The notes beneath the pieces are model-generated. The model searched no databases, was not told the origin of the DNA, and worked only from the letters and a program-made list of their open reading frames with translations. Positions 7,342 through 14,446 of a stretch of DNA of 45,561 nucleotides are shown here, one piece after another (the first letter of the stretch is position 1; every line of letters starts with the position of its first letter). The translations under genes and the position numbers were made by a program. This DNA comes from an uncultured Bacilli bacterium (GTDB lineage Bacteria > Bacillota_I > Bacilli_A > RFN20 > CAG-631), in assembly GCA_934215405.1 (NCBI GenBank), contig CAKPZU010000004.1, forward strand, positions 1 to 45,561, written 5' to 3'.

Positions 7342-9075
7342 TTATATCTTCCTTGTTGCCTTTTTCAAAAACTCTCTTTCTCTTTTTGTTAAATACTTGT
7401 TTACTTTATTATAAACCATTTCATGATAATTGTTTAGCCATTCTTTTTCTGTAGTAGTTAATAAATTAACATCAATACCATCAAGATCAAATGGTACATA
7501 AGTTATTACTTCAAACTTTAAGGTGTTTTTGTCATTCTTTACACATAATAATTCATTTTCATGGCGAATACCGTACTGATTTTCAAAATAAAGACCTGGT
7601 TCATCACTAGTAATCATACCTTTTTTCATAACAACTGGATTCTTTTTATTATATCTAATGCTTTGTGGGCCTTCATGTACATTTAGCATATAGCCAACGC
7701 CATGTCCTGTACCATGATTAAAATCTAAGTTTACATCCCATAGAGGCTTACGAGCAATATTATCTAATGCAGCATCTGTTGTATCATTAGTAAAAACAGC
7801 ATTTGCTAAAGCAATATGAGATTTTAATACTAATGTGAAATGATATTTCATTTCATCGCTTATATTATTCAATGCAATTGTTCTTGTAATATCAGTAGTT
7901 CCATAATAATATTGTCCACCACTATCAACAAGTAATAATCCATTGTTTTTAATTTCTTTATTAGTACTATTTGTAGCACTATAATGAACTATTGCCCCAT
8001 TTTCATTAAAGCCACAAATTGTAGTAAATGAAGGCTCAAAGCTACCATATTTTCTTCTAAGCTTATATAGTTTATCCATTAATGATAGCTCTGTCATTTT
8101 TTTCTTATTAACATATGTTTTTACATAATATAAAAACTTACACATACTAATAGCATCTTTAATGTGAACCTTTTTATCTTCAATTATTTCAACCTTTGAT
8201 TTAATGGCTTTTTTATTACTTACCCATAAAGTAATATCCTTACCATTTTTCATGCTTGAATATAATTTATAGTTTGTTTTATTTGAATCAAAATAAATTG
8301 TTGAGTTTATCTTTTTTATGTCATTATATATGCTATTATATGGCTTTAAATTAATATTTTCATTTTTGAAATACTCTTGCATTTTGCTATTTACTTTAGC
8401 TTTATCAATATATAAAGTATAAATTTCTTTATCATTAGTTTTATTTAAAAGTAAAAATGAAATAAATACTGGATTACATTTAATATCAAAGCCTCTAGCA
8501 TTTAAAAGATATGCAATATCATCTAAAGCAGTCACTAAAATAAAGTATTCTTTTTTTGATTTTATATGATTTAATTCTTTATGGCATTTAACACTAGCTT
8601 TATTTGATACTACATTTAAAGGCAAGCTAATAATCTCCTTTTTAGGAAGCTTTGGTCTATTTGTCCAAATGCTATCAAGGAGCTTTTCTGCATTAACAAT
8701 TTCTATATTGTTAGCTACTAATTGCTTAACAAAAGAAACATTAGCAACTCTAAAATCAAAAGCAACTGATTTTAAATTATTATTAATAAAATCAATAATA
8801 CTTTCATCAATTCCAATCTTTTTTAAAGTAGTATTTGAACTTAATAGCTGCTTACTTGCTTGTAGAAAATATCTACCATCAGTCCATAAATAAGAAGCAT
8901 TTTTTGTTATTAGCAAAGTAGCAGCACTTCCTGTAAAGGCAGATAAAAATGCTACTCCTTTATAATGATCATTTACATATTCACTACCATGATCATCACA
9001 TATAAATTCGATATATCCATCAATATTATTACTAATTAAATAATTTTGAACTTGTTTAATTCTTTCACTATACAT
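7342..9075 (-). CDS. M24 family Xaa-Pro aminopeptidase
   Basis: A cytoplasmic metallopeptidase that removes N-terminal residues preceding proline. Two creatinase-like N-terminal domains (about residues 1-300) precede a pita-bread catalytic domain. Metal ligands are visible in VDSGGQYYYGTTDITRT (two Asp), NHGTGHGVGYMLNVHEGP (His), TSDEPGLY (Glu) and GIRHENELL (Glu). Length of 577 residues matches the long PepP/XPNPEP-like form. The frame is open to ATG 9105, but AAAGGAG sits 8 bases before ATG 9075, which also begins the conserved MYSERIKQVQNYL segment; 9075 is preferred. It is the first gene of the operon running to 2466. Confidence 0.93.
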   Translation of the reverse strand: MYSERIKQVQNYLISNNIDGYIEFICDDHGSEYVNDHYKGVAFLSAFTGSAATLLITKNASYLWTDGRYFLQASKQLLSSNTTLKKIGIDESIIDFINNNLKSVAFDFRVANVSFVKQLVANNIEIVNAEKLLDSIWTNRPKLPKKEIISLPLNVVSNKASVKCHKELNHIKSKKEYFILVTALDDIAYLLNARGFDIKCNPVFISFLLLNKTNDKEIYTLYIDKAKVNSKMQEYFKNENINLKPYNSIYNDIKKINSTIYFDSNKTNYKLYSSMKNGKDITLWVSNKKAIKSKVEIIEDKKVHIKDAISMCKFLYYVKTYVNKKKMTELSLMDKLYKLRRKYGSFEPSFTTICGFNENGAIVHYSATNSTNKEIKNNGLLLVDSGGQYYYGTTDITRTIALNNISDEMKYHFTLVLKSHIALANAVFTNDTTDAALDNIARKPLWDVNLDFNHGTGHGVGYMLNVHEGPQSIRYNKKNPVVMKKGMITSDEPGLYFENQYGIRHENELLCVKNDKNTLKFEVITYVPFDLDGIDVNLLTTTEKEWLNNYHEMVYNKVNKYLTKREREFLKKATRKI

Positions 9076-9090
9076 ATTTTTACTCCTTTT

Positions 9091-9108
9091 GATATGATTT
9101 ATCATATC
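9091..9108. promoter_or_regulatory. Palindrome at the probable pepP promoter
   Basis: GATATGATTTATCATATC is a 7-bp inverted repeat with a 4-base centre, just upstream of the pepP ribosome site. On the minus strand it overlaps a possible extended -10 (TG-A-TATGAT, -10 at 9101-9106). It could be an operator; no matching regulator is known from this window. Confidence 0.35.
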
Positions 9109-9150
9109 ACCTACAATTTTATCATTTTGTATAGTAAATTGATAGAAAAT

Positions 9151-9170
9151 AAATTAATAATGATTAATTT
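9151..9170 (-). terminator. Weak AT-only hairpin at the end of the C39 gene
   Basis: AAATTAAT / ATTAATTT forms an 8-bp stem with a 4-base loop that includes the stop codon of the C39/ABC gene. The minus-strand tail is ATTTTC. The stem contains no GC pairs, so terminator strength is doubtful. Confidence 0.35.
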
Positions 9171-10438
9171 TTAACGTTTTTTTCAACATCTAATAGCCTT
9201 TGCTTAATTAATTTTATATTAGAAAAGTTACTAAATTGTGAACACATACTTAAAACTGGCTGTAATATTAAGGATATTAAATTAATTGTGGCTATTAAAG
9301 ATCCAAGTGATAAATAAGCATAAAGCTTACTAAAATATATAAAAACAAAAATAATTGTTATGAGGCTTTGAAAATATACTAAAACTAAATCCTTTTTAAT
9401 ATTTATTTTTTGATAAGAAAGATCTACCTTTTGAAACTCTTTTATTTTCTTTAAAGAATTACTTTCAAAGGCTTTATTAGCAGTTTTGCTTGTAAAGCTA
9501 TCTCTATAATAATTTTTAAATTCCAATTCCTTGATTCTTCTATTTTCCACTAAATCTTTAATTCTTTTAGTCAATATCAAAGAAATCAATATAATCGCAC
9601 TTGTAAAAAAAAGCATTATAAAGCCCATTACATATGAATAAACAAATAATAAAGAAAAAGATAATAAAGCTAAAGATACATCACTTATAAAATTAAAAAC
9701 AAATGATAAATACATGCTCTTATAGGTATAAGCATCATAAAGCCTATAATATATTTCATCAATTTTATATTGCATTAAATATTCGCTTTTTAAATTATAA
9801 ATATTTACTAAAGTGTTATTAATAAAGCCATTATCTAAAGATTTATAGGTTTTTACAAATTCATTTGCTTTATATATAGTAATAATATTTAAAAGCAATT
9901 GAATTGAAAAGTAAAGGAAAGCATCCTTTAAGCCATTATCAATTATTTGCTGAATAAGTACAGTTGTTGAAAGTAGCAAAAGTGATTCAATTAACGATAA
10001 AAATATAAAAAATATTGCTTTTGAAATACTAATTAGCTTAAAGGAATTATGCTTAATATTTTCACAAATTAAACAATCAACTATACCTAAGCTAGTATAT
10101 TTTATTTTATAGGAATGCTTTGCTAATGAATCTAAAATATATAGGTATTTTTTAGTTACCTTATAAACAGTAACATAATGCCCAATATTATCTTTTTTCA
10201 ATAGCAATATAAATGGTTTAAAATCTTCTACCTTTTTTAATTCATTTACATTAAATGATATTGCGTTAACATTATTAAAATACTTACTTAATTCTTCTTT
10301 TATTTGATACATTGATAAGCCATTAGGTGAAACGGCTAATTTACTATCATCGTATTTAATTTTATACAAATGTAGCAAATTTTTTATTGCATATTTTCCA
10401 CATTCATTGCTAAATAATTGCTGATATTTTACCTTCAT
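9164..10438 (-). CDS. C39 peptidase-ABC exporter membrane domain, no ATPase domain
   Basis: This resembles the N-terminal two thirds of a peptidase-containing ABC transporter (PCAT) that cleaves double-Gly leader peptides and exports the product. The C39 domain (about residues 1-125) has the full triad: SNECGKYAIKNLL (Cys13, with Gln7 for the oxyanion hole), GHYVTVYKV (His87) and ILDS (Asp103). About 140-405 is an ABC type-1 membrane domain with roughly six helices. The protein then stops at residue 424, whereas PCATs are about 700 residues with a nucleotide-binding domain. Only 60 bases separate the stop from pepP, so no decayed ATPase remnant follows, and no ATPase gene is adjacent. It must work with an ATPase encoded elsewhere, or have another role. 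GAGGG lies 7 bases before ATG 10438. Confidence 0.85.
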   Translation of the reverse strand: MKVKYQQLFSNECGKYAIKNLLHLYKIKYDDSKLAVSPNGLSMYQIKEELSKYFNNVNAISFNVNELKKVEDFKPFILLLKKDNIGHYVTVYKVTKKYLYILDSLAKHSYKIKYTSLGIVDCLICENIKHNSFKLISISKAIFFIFLSLIESLLLLSTTVLIQQIIDNGLKDAFLYFSIQLLLNIITIYKANEFVKTYKSLDNGFINNTLVNIYNLKSEYLMQYKIDEIYYRLYDAYTYKSMYLSFVFNFISDVSLALLSFSLLFVYSYVMGFIMLFFTSAIILISLILTKRIKDLVENRRIKELEFKNYYRDSFTSKTANKAFESNSLKKIKEFQKVDLSYQKINIKKDLVLVYFQSLITIIFVFIYFSKLYAYLSLGSLIATINLISLILQPVLSMCSQFSNFSNIKLIKQRLLDVEKNVKN

Positions 10439-10456
10439 TTTTAAGCCCTCTACTTA

Positions 10457-10485
10457 TATATACAATTTTTAATCCTTTTTGTGAA
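10457..10485 (-). promoter_or_regulatory. Probable promoter of the C39/ABC gene
   Basis: On the minus strand, TTCACA (10480-10485), a 17-base spacer, and TATATA (10457-10462). It gives a short leader before the GAGGG ribosome site of the gene starting at 10438. Confidence 0.5.
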
Positions 10486-10513
10486 AAAATATCTAAAACA
10501 ATATTTTTATCTA

Positions 10514-10541
10514 TTGAAAGAAACTAATTTTTTGTTATAAT
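10514..10541 (+). promoter_or_regulatory. SigA-type promoter of the superoxide reductase operon
   Basis: TTGAAA (10514-10519), a 16-base spacer, and a consensus TATAAT (10536-10541). Transcription would start near 10548, about 20 bases before the first ATG at 10570. A PerR-box-like palindrome overlaps the -10. Confidence 0.75.
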
Positions 10542-10549
10542 AAATATAA
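10535..10549. promoter_or_regulatory. Candidate PerR box
   Basis: TTATAATAAATATAA matches the Bacillus PerR box TTATAATNATTATAA at 13 of 14 fixed positions and overlaps the -10 and start region of the superoxide reductase operon. A second near-match overlaps the promoter of the Fur/PerR gene itself. In AT-rich DNA a chance match is possible; the identical position in both promoters is the better evidence. Confidence 0.6.
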
Positions 10550-10569
10550 GCTTAAAAAGAGGTGAATTT

Positions 10570-11595
10570 ATGGCTAGTGCATATTTTAAAAAGTTTGCAA
10601 TAGATAATGGTTTAACTATTGATTATGGCTATATGTATGGAAAATATAAAAATTTTTATATTTCCTTAAAAGAAAGCCTTGGATCAATGAAAACCCTTTA
10701 TATTATTACAAACATAGGTGAAAATAAAGAAGATTTAAGAGAAGTATTTAAGGTGTATAGTGAAGAAGAAATTCCTAATTATTGCATTACAGATATGAAG
10801 GTATTAGAAACATCAATACAAATTACCTTTGAACTTGATAACTCAAAATCTGATTTAATTGTTGAATTCTTAGATAAATTTATCGCTTCATACAATGAAA
10901 AATTAGGTGAGCATATTACTTATTGTCCTATTTGTAAGCAAAAAATAGCTAATGATGATAAGGTAGCAATTATTGATATTGCTGGTATTTTAACTCCTGC
11001 ACATGAAAATTGCTATGATAAAGGAAAAGAACACGTAAAAGAAGAAATTCTTAAAAAGGATAAAGAAATTAATAAAGATACAAAGGGTTATAAAAACGGC
11101 TTACTTGGCGCCATTTTATATGGATTAATATATATGGCAATATTAATTATCTTATTCTTCTTTATGCAATTTATTTTAATACATAGTGATAGTGGCACTA
11201 ATGTAGCTATCTTCCAATATCTTCCTGTTTTAGCTGCTTTATCAGCCTGTCCTATAATATATACTGGATATGATACCTTTAAAGGAAAAAAAGGCACAAC
11301 AAAGTATATCATCATTTTATGGGTTGTAATCATTTCAACACTTCTTGGAACATTCTTAGGATTTGTTGCATCATTACTTGTGCTTGATACTGGAAATTCA
11401 TTTATTGAATTATTACAATTAATAGGAAGATTAATAACTTGTAAAGATGTTAGCGGATATCCAACATTTAGATGGGGATTTTATTTATATATTGTTATTG
11501 CTTTAGGCCTTGCAATCTTATCAATGGTATTTAAATTCTCTGGTAAAAAAGAAATGGATGAAGCTAATAGCAGTACTTTTGAAAAATTAGATTAA
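10570..11595 (+). CDS. Hypothetical membrane protein with a Cys-pair motif
   Basis: Unrecognised 341-residue protein. The N-terminal half (about 1-175) is soluble. It ends in a segment with YCPICKQKI and, later, AHENCYDKG, which could form a small metal or treble-clef site with Cys/His ligands. The C-terminal half has four predicted membrane helices (about 183-205, 217-232, 245-272, 303-325). GAGGTGA precedes ATG 10570. It is the first gene of a two-gene operon with superoxide reductase (13-base gap), under a promoter with a PerR-box-like site, which hints at an oxidative-stress or metal-related role; that is inference from context only. Confidence 0.75.
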   Translation: MASAYFKKFAIDNGLTIDYGYMYGKYKNFYISLKESLGSMKTLYIITNIGENKEDLREVFKVYSEEEIPNYCITDMKVLETSIQITFELDNSKSDLIVEFLDKFIASYNEKLGEHITYCPICKQKIANDDKVAIIDIAGILTPAHENCYDKGKEHVKEEILKKDKEINKDTKGYKNGLLGAILYGLIYMAILIILFFFMQFILIHSDSGTNVAIFQYLPVLAALSACPIIYTGYDTFKGKKGTTKYIIILWVVIISTLLGTFLGFVASLLVLDTGNSFIELLQLIGRLITCKDVSGYPTFRWGFYLYIVIALGLAILSMVFKFSGKKEMDEANSSTFEKLD

Positions 11596-11608
11596 AAAGG
11601 AGAAATTT

Positions 11609-11992
11609 ATGGAACAAAAATTTTATAGATGTAAATGCTGTGGACAAATCGTGGCAATGGTTGAAAAGAAAAAATGTCCAATTTATTGCTGCAATCAAGA
11701 AATGGAAGAATTAGCTTGCAATGTAGTTGATGCTTCAAGCGAAAAGCATGTACCAGTTGTTAGTGTTGAAAATAATATCGCAACAGTTACAGTTGGAAGC
11801 GTTATCCACCCTATGATTGAAGCACATTATATTGAATGGATTTCAATTACTACAAATAAAGGAAATCAAAGAAAAATTTTACATCCAAATGAAGAACCAG
11901 TTGCAAAATTTGCTTTACTTGATGGAGAAGAAGTTTTAACAGCCTATGCATATTGCAACCTACATTCTCTTTGGGCTAATAAATTAAAATAA
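11609..11992 (+). CDS. dfx: Desulfoferrodoxin (two-iron superoxide reductase)
   Basis: Reduces superoxide to hydrogen peroxide without releasing oxygen, the usual strategy of anaerobes. An N-terminal desulforedoxin-like domain has Cys8, Cys11 and Cys27-Cys28 for the structural Fe(Cys)4 centre. The catalytic domain carries the Fe(His)4Cys ligands: EKHVP (Glu45, Lys46, His47), HPM (His67), AHYIEW (His73) and CNLHSLW (Cys116, His119). The 127-residue length matches desulfoferrodoxin. AAAGGAG precedes ATG 11609. It is co-transcribed with the upstream membrane protein; rubrerythrin at 16291 would remove the peroxide produced. Confidence 0.95.
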   Translation: MEQKFYRCKCCGQIVAMVEKKKCPIYCCNQEMEELACNVVDASSEKHVPVVSVENNIATVTVGSVIHPMIEAHYIEWISITTNKGNQRKILHPNEEPVAKFALLDGEEVLTAYAYCNLHSLWANKLK

Positions 11993-12008
11993 TATTATTC
12001 TTCAAAAG

Positions 12009-12040
12009 TGATTATCATTCGATAATCATTTTTTATTTTT
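12009..12040 (+). terminator. Intrinsic terminator after superoxide reductase
   Basis: TGATTATC / GATAATCA, a perfect 8-bp stem with a 4-base loop, followed by T6-A-T5. It lies 17 bases after the dfx stop codon. Confidence 0.9.
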
Positions 12041-12079
12041 CATAATTTTTTGTAAAGTAGCATAAAATAATAGTAAATT

Positions 12080-12106
12080 TTAGCACTCACCTATTGACAG
12101 TGCTAA
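12080..12106. promoter_or_regulatory. CIRCE element 1 (HrcA operator)
   Basis: TTAGCACTC-N9-CAGTGCTAA matches the CIRCE consensus TTAGCACTC-N9-GAGTGCTAA at 17 of 18 arm positions. It overlaps the -35 element of the clpB promoter. HrcA bound here should block RNA polymerase until heat or misfolded protein titrates GroEL. Confidence 0.93.
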
Positions 12107-12121
12107 AAAGTGTGGTATAAT
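12094..12121 (+). promoter_or_regulatory. SigA promoter of clpB
   Basis: Perfect consensus TTGACA (12094-12099) and TATAAT (12116-12121) with a 16-base spacer. The -35 lies within CIRCE 1, and the transcription start falls at the beginning of CIRCE 2. Confidence 0.93.
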
Positions 12122-12125
12122 ATAT

Positions 12126-12152
12126 TTAGCACTTGAGGTATGAGAGTGCTAA
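12126..12152. promoter_or_regulatory. CIRCE element 2 (HrcA operator)
   Basis: TTAGCACTT-N9-GAGTGCTAA matches CIRCE at 17 of 18 arm positions. It lies directly downstream of the -10, over the transcription start and in the mRNA leader. With CIRCE 1 it brackets the promoter, giving tight HrcA repression. Confidence 0.95.
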
Positions 12153-12174
12153 TTTGATTAAGGAGTGATACATT

Positions 12175-14283
12175 ATGGAATTTAAAGATTACGGTAATGA
12201 TGAAAATATATTAGAGAAATTTGGTAGAAACCTAATTGAAGAAGTAAAGAAAGGCAAAATGGACCCAGTTATTGGTAGGGATGAAGAAATTAGAAATATC
12301 ATTATGATATTAACTAGAAAGACAAAAAACAATCCCGTTTTAATTGGTGAACCTGGTGTTGGTAAAACTGCCATTGTTGAAGGACTTGCTCAAAGAATTG
12401 TTAAAGAGGATGTTCCTAACAACTTAAAGAACAAGATTATTTATGAGCTAGATATGGGTGCATTGGTTGCCGGTGCTAAATACCGTGGTGAATTTGAGGA
12501 AAGACTAAAAGCTGTTTTAAATAAGGTTAAGGAATCAAATGGTAACATCATTATGTTTATTGATGAAATCCACTTAATTGTTGGTGCTGGTAAATCAGAT
12601 GGTGCTCTTGATGCTTCAAATATGCTAAAGCCTATGCTAGCCCGTGGTGAATTACATTGTATTGGTGCGACAACATTAAATGAATATCGAGAATATATTG
12701 AAAAGGATGCTGCTCTTGAAAGACGTTTCCAAAAGGTCTTAGTTACTGAACCATCTGTTGAAGATACAATTTCAATTTTAAGAGGCTTAAAGGAACGTTT
12801 TGAAGCCTTCCATGGCGTTAAAATTACTGATAACGCCTTAGTTAGTGCTGCAACATTATCAAATAGATATATTACTGATAGATACTTACCTGATAAAGCT
12901 ATAGACTTAATTGATGAAGCTTGTGCTTCAATTAAAATGCAGCTTGAATCAAATCCTACTGAAATTGATGAACTTAACCGTAAAATAATGCAACTTGAAA
13001 TTGAAAGAGCTGCTTTAAGTAAGGAAAAGGATGAATTAAGTAAAAATAGACTTGATAAAATAGTTGCTGAGCTTGAAGAATTAAAAGCTAAAAATAAGGA
13101 TTTAACTTTAAAATGGGAAAATGAAAAAAGAGAAATCCAAAGAGTAAATGAATTAAAGAAGAATCTTGAAAAAGCAAGATTTGATCTTGACAAATATTTA
13201 CAAGATGGTAATTATAATAAAGCTGCTGAGCTTCAATATTCAACAATTCCAACTCTTGAAAAGGAAATCAACCTTATTAAAAATGATAAGGATAAAATTT
13301 TAAGTGATGTAGTTGATGAGGATAAAGTAACTGAAGTAATTGCTAAATGGACAAACATTCCAGTTTCAAAACTAATGCAAGGCGATAGAGAAAAATTATT
13401 GAACCTAAAAGCAACATTACAAAAACGTGTCATTGGTCAAGATCAAGCTCTTGAATTAATATCTAATGCTATTATTCGTCAAAGAGCTGGTATTAAGGAC
13501 CAAAATAGACCTATTGGTTCATTCTTATGCTTAGGTCCTACAGGTGTTGGTAAAACAGAGGTTGCTAAAAGCCTAGCTGAAGCCTTATTTGATTCAGAAA
13601 GCCATATCATTCGTATTGATATGTCAGAATATATGGAGCGTTATTCAGTTTCAAGATTAATTGGTGCTGCTCCTGGATATGTAGGATATGAAGAAGGCGG
13701 ACAATTAACAGAAGCTGTAAGACGTAATCCATATTCAATTGTCTTATTTGATGAAATTGAAAAAGCTCATCCTGATGTATTTAATCTATTACTTCAAATA
13801 CTAGATGATGGTAGAATTACTGATTCTCAAGGTAGAACTGTTGATTTTAAAAATACAATTATCATTATGACAAGTAACTTAGGTAGTGAATATCTACTTG
13901 AAAATAAAGGTGATTGTTCTAATAAAATCAATGAATTATTAAGAAAAACATTTAAGCCTGAATTATTAAACAGAATTGATGAAATCATTGTATTTAACCC
14001 ATTATCAAAAGAAGTATGTGTTAAAATTGTTGATAAGTTATTGAATCAATTAAAAGAAAAATTATATGAAAATAGAATTACTATTGATTTTTCAAATAAT
14101 TTGAAGCAATACATTATTGATAGCTCATTCTCATATGATTATGGTGCTCGTCCTATTAAAAGATTCATTTCAAAAGAAATTGAAACTATTATAGCAACAA
14201 AAATTGTTGATGAGTCAATAAAACCAAATGATCATGTTTTACTTGATTATGAAAATAATCAAATTGTCATCAAAAAAATATAA
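12175..14283 (+). CDS. clpB: Protein disaggregase ClpB lacking the N-domain
   Basis: A Hsp100 AAA+ disaggregase that acts with DnaK/DnaJ to resolve protein aggregates. The first AAA+ module has Walker A GEPGVGKT (58-65) and Walker B IIMFIDEIH. A long coiled-coil middle domain (about 270-400) includes AAELQYSTIPTLEKE, the ClpB-type M-domain signature. The second module has GPTGVGKTE and SIVLFDEIEKAHPD. At 702 residues it lacks the N-terminal Clp-repeat domain of about 140 residues found in full ClpB (about 860 aa), like the short ClpB of mollicutes. The long M-domain argues against ClpC or ClpE. AGGAGTG lies upstream of ATG 12175, and two CIRCE sites place it under HrcA. Confidence 0.93.
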   Translation: MEFKDYGNDENILEKFGRNLIEEVKKGKMDPVIGRDEEIRNIIMILTRKTKNNPVLIGEPGVGKTAIVEGLAQRIVKEDVPNNLKNKIIYELDMGALVAGAKYRGEFEERLKAVLNKVKESNGNIIMFIDEIHLIVGAGKSDGALDASNMLKPMLARGELHCIGATTLNEYREYIEKDAALERRFQKVLVTEPSVEDTISILRGLKERFEAFHGVKITDNALVSAATLSNRYITDRYLPDKAIDLIDEACASIKMQLESNPTEIDELNRKIMQLEIERAALSKEKDELSKNRLDKIVAELEELKAKNKDLTLKWENEKREIQRVNELKKNLEKARFDLDKYLQDGNYNKAAELQYSTIPTLEKEINLIKNDKDKILSDVVDEDKVTEVIAKWTNIPVSKLMQGDREKLLNLKATLQKRVIGQDQALELISNAIIRQRAGIKDQNRPIGSFLCLGPTGVGKTEVAKSLAEALFDSESHIIRIDMSEYMERYSVSRLIGAAPGYVGYEEGGQLTEAVRRNPYSIVLFDEIEKAHPDVFNLLLQILDDGRITDSQGRTVDFKNTIIIMTSNLGSEYLLENKGDCSNKINELLRKTFKPELLNRIDEIIVFNPLSKEVCVKIVDKLLNQLKEKLYENRITIDFSNNLKQYIIDSSFSYDYGARPIKRFISKEIETIIATKIVDESIKPNDHVLLDYENNQIVIKKI

Positions 14284-14290
14284 TTTATTT

Positions 14291-14323
14291 AGCTATTAGC
14301 CTAAAAAACTAGTAGCTTTTTAT
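14291..14323 (+). terminator. Intrinsic terminator after clpB
   Basis: AGCTATTAG / CTAGTAGCT, a 9-bp stem with one G-U pair and a 9-base loop, followed by a T-rich tail. It lies 7 bases after the clpB stop. Confidence 0.8.
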
Positions 14324-14364
14324 TATAAAAATGAATTCTTAATTACTATTATTTAAAAGAATGA

Positions 14365-14393
14365 TTGAAATTACTTTTTTAAAATGATATTGT
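14365..14393 (+). promoter_or_regulatory. Probable promoter of the AAA ATPase gene
   Basis: TTGAAA (14365-14370), a 17-base spacer, and TATTGT (14388-14393). An inverted repeat begins 2 bases downstream. Confidence 0.55.
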
Positions 14394-14394
14394 A

Positions 14395-14434
14395 AAGTCG
14401 ACAAAAATAAAAAACTAATAAAAAGTATCGACTT
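14395..14434. promoter_or_regulatory. Inverted repeat between promoter and start of the ATPase gene
   Basis: AAGTCGA (14395-14401) and TCGACTT (14428-14434) form perfect 7-bp arms 26 bases apart, separated by an A-rich stretch. The first arm lies just past the -10 and the second abuts the AGGAGG ribosome site at 14435-14440. It could be a repressor operator or an mRNA hairpin next to the ribosome site. Confidence 0.5.
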
Positions 14435-14446
14435 AGGAGGTATAAA

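Noticed and set aside
9076..9105. Longer N-terminus of the M24 aminopeptidase
   Set aside because: No good ribosome site for ATG 9105; AAAGGAG is correctly spaced before ATG 9075, and the extra codons overlap the promoter palindrome.
9100..9163. Decayed ATPase domain after the C39/ABC gene
   Set aside because: Only about 60 bases of non-coding AT-rich DNA separate it from pepP; no Walker or signature motif in any frame.
12189..13433. Long open frames antisense to clpB
   Set aside because: They have no ribosome sites, show low-complexity Ser/Leu/Phe composition and mirror a strongly conserved AAA+ gene.
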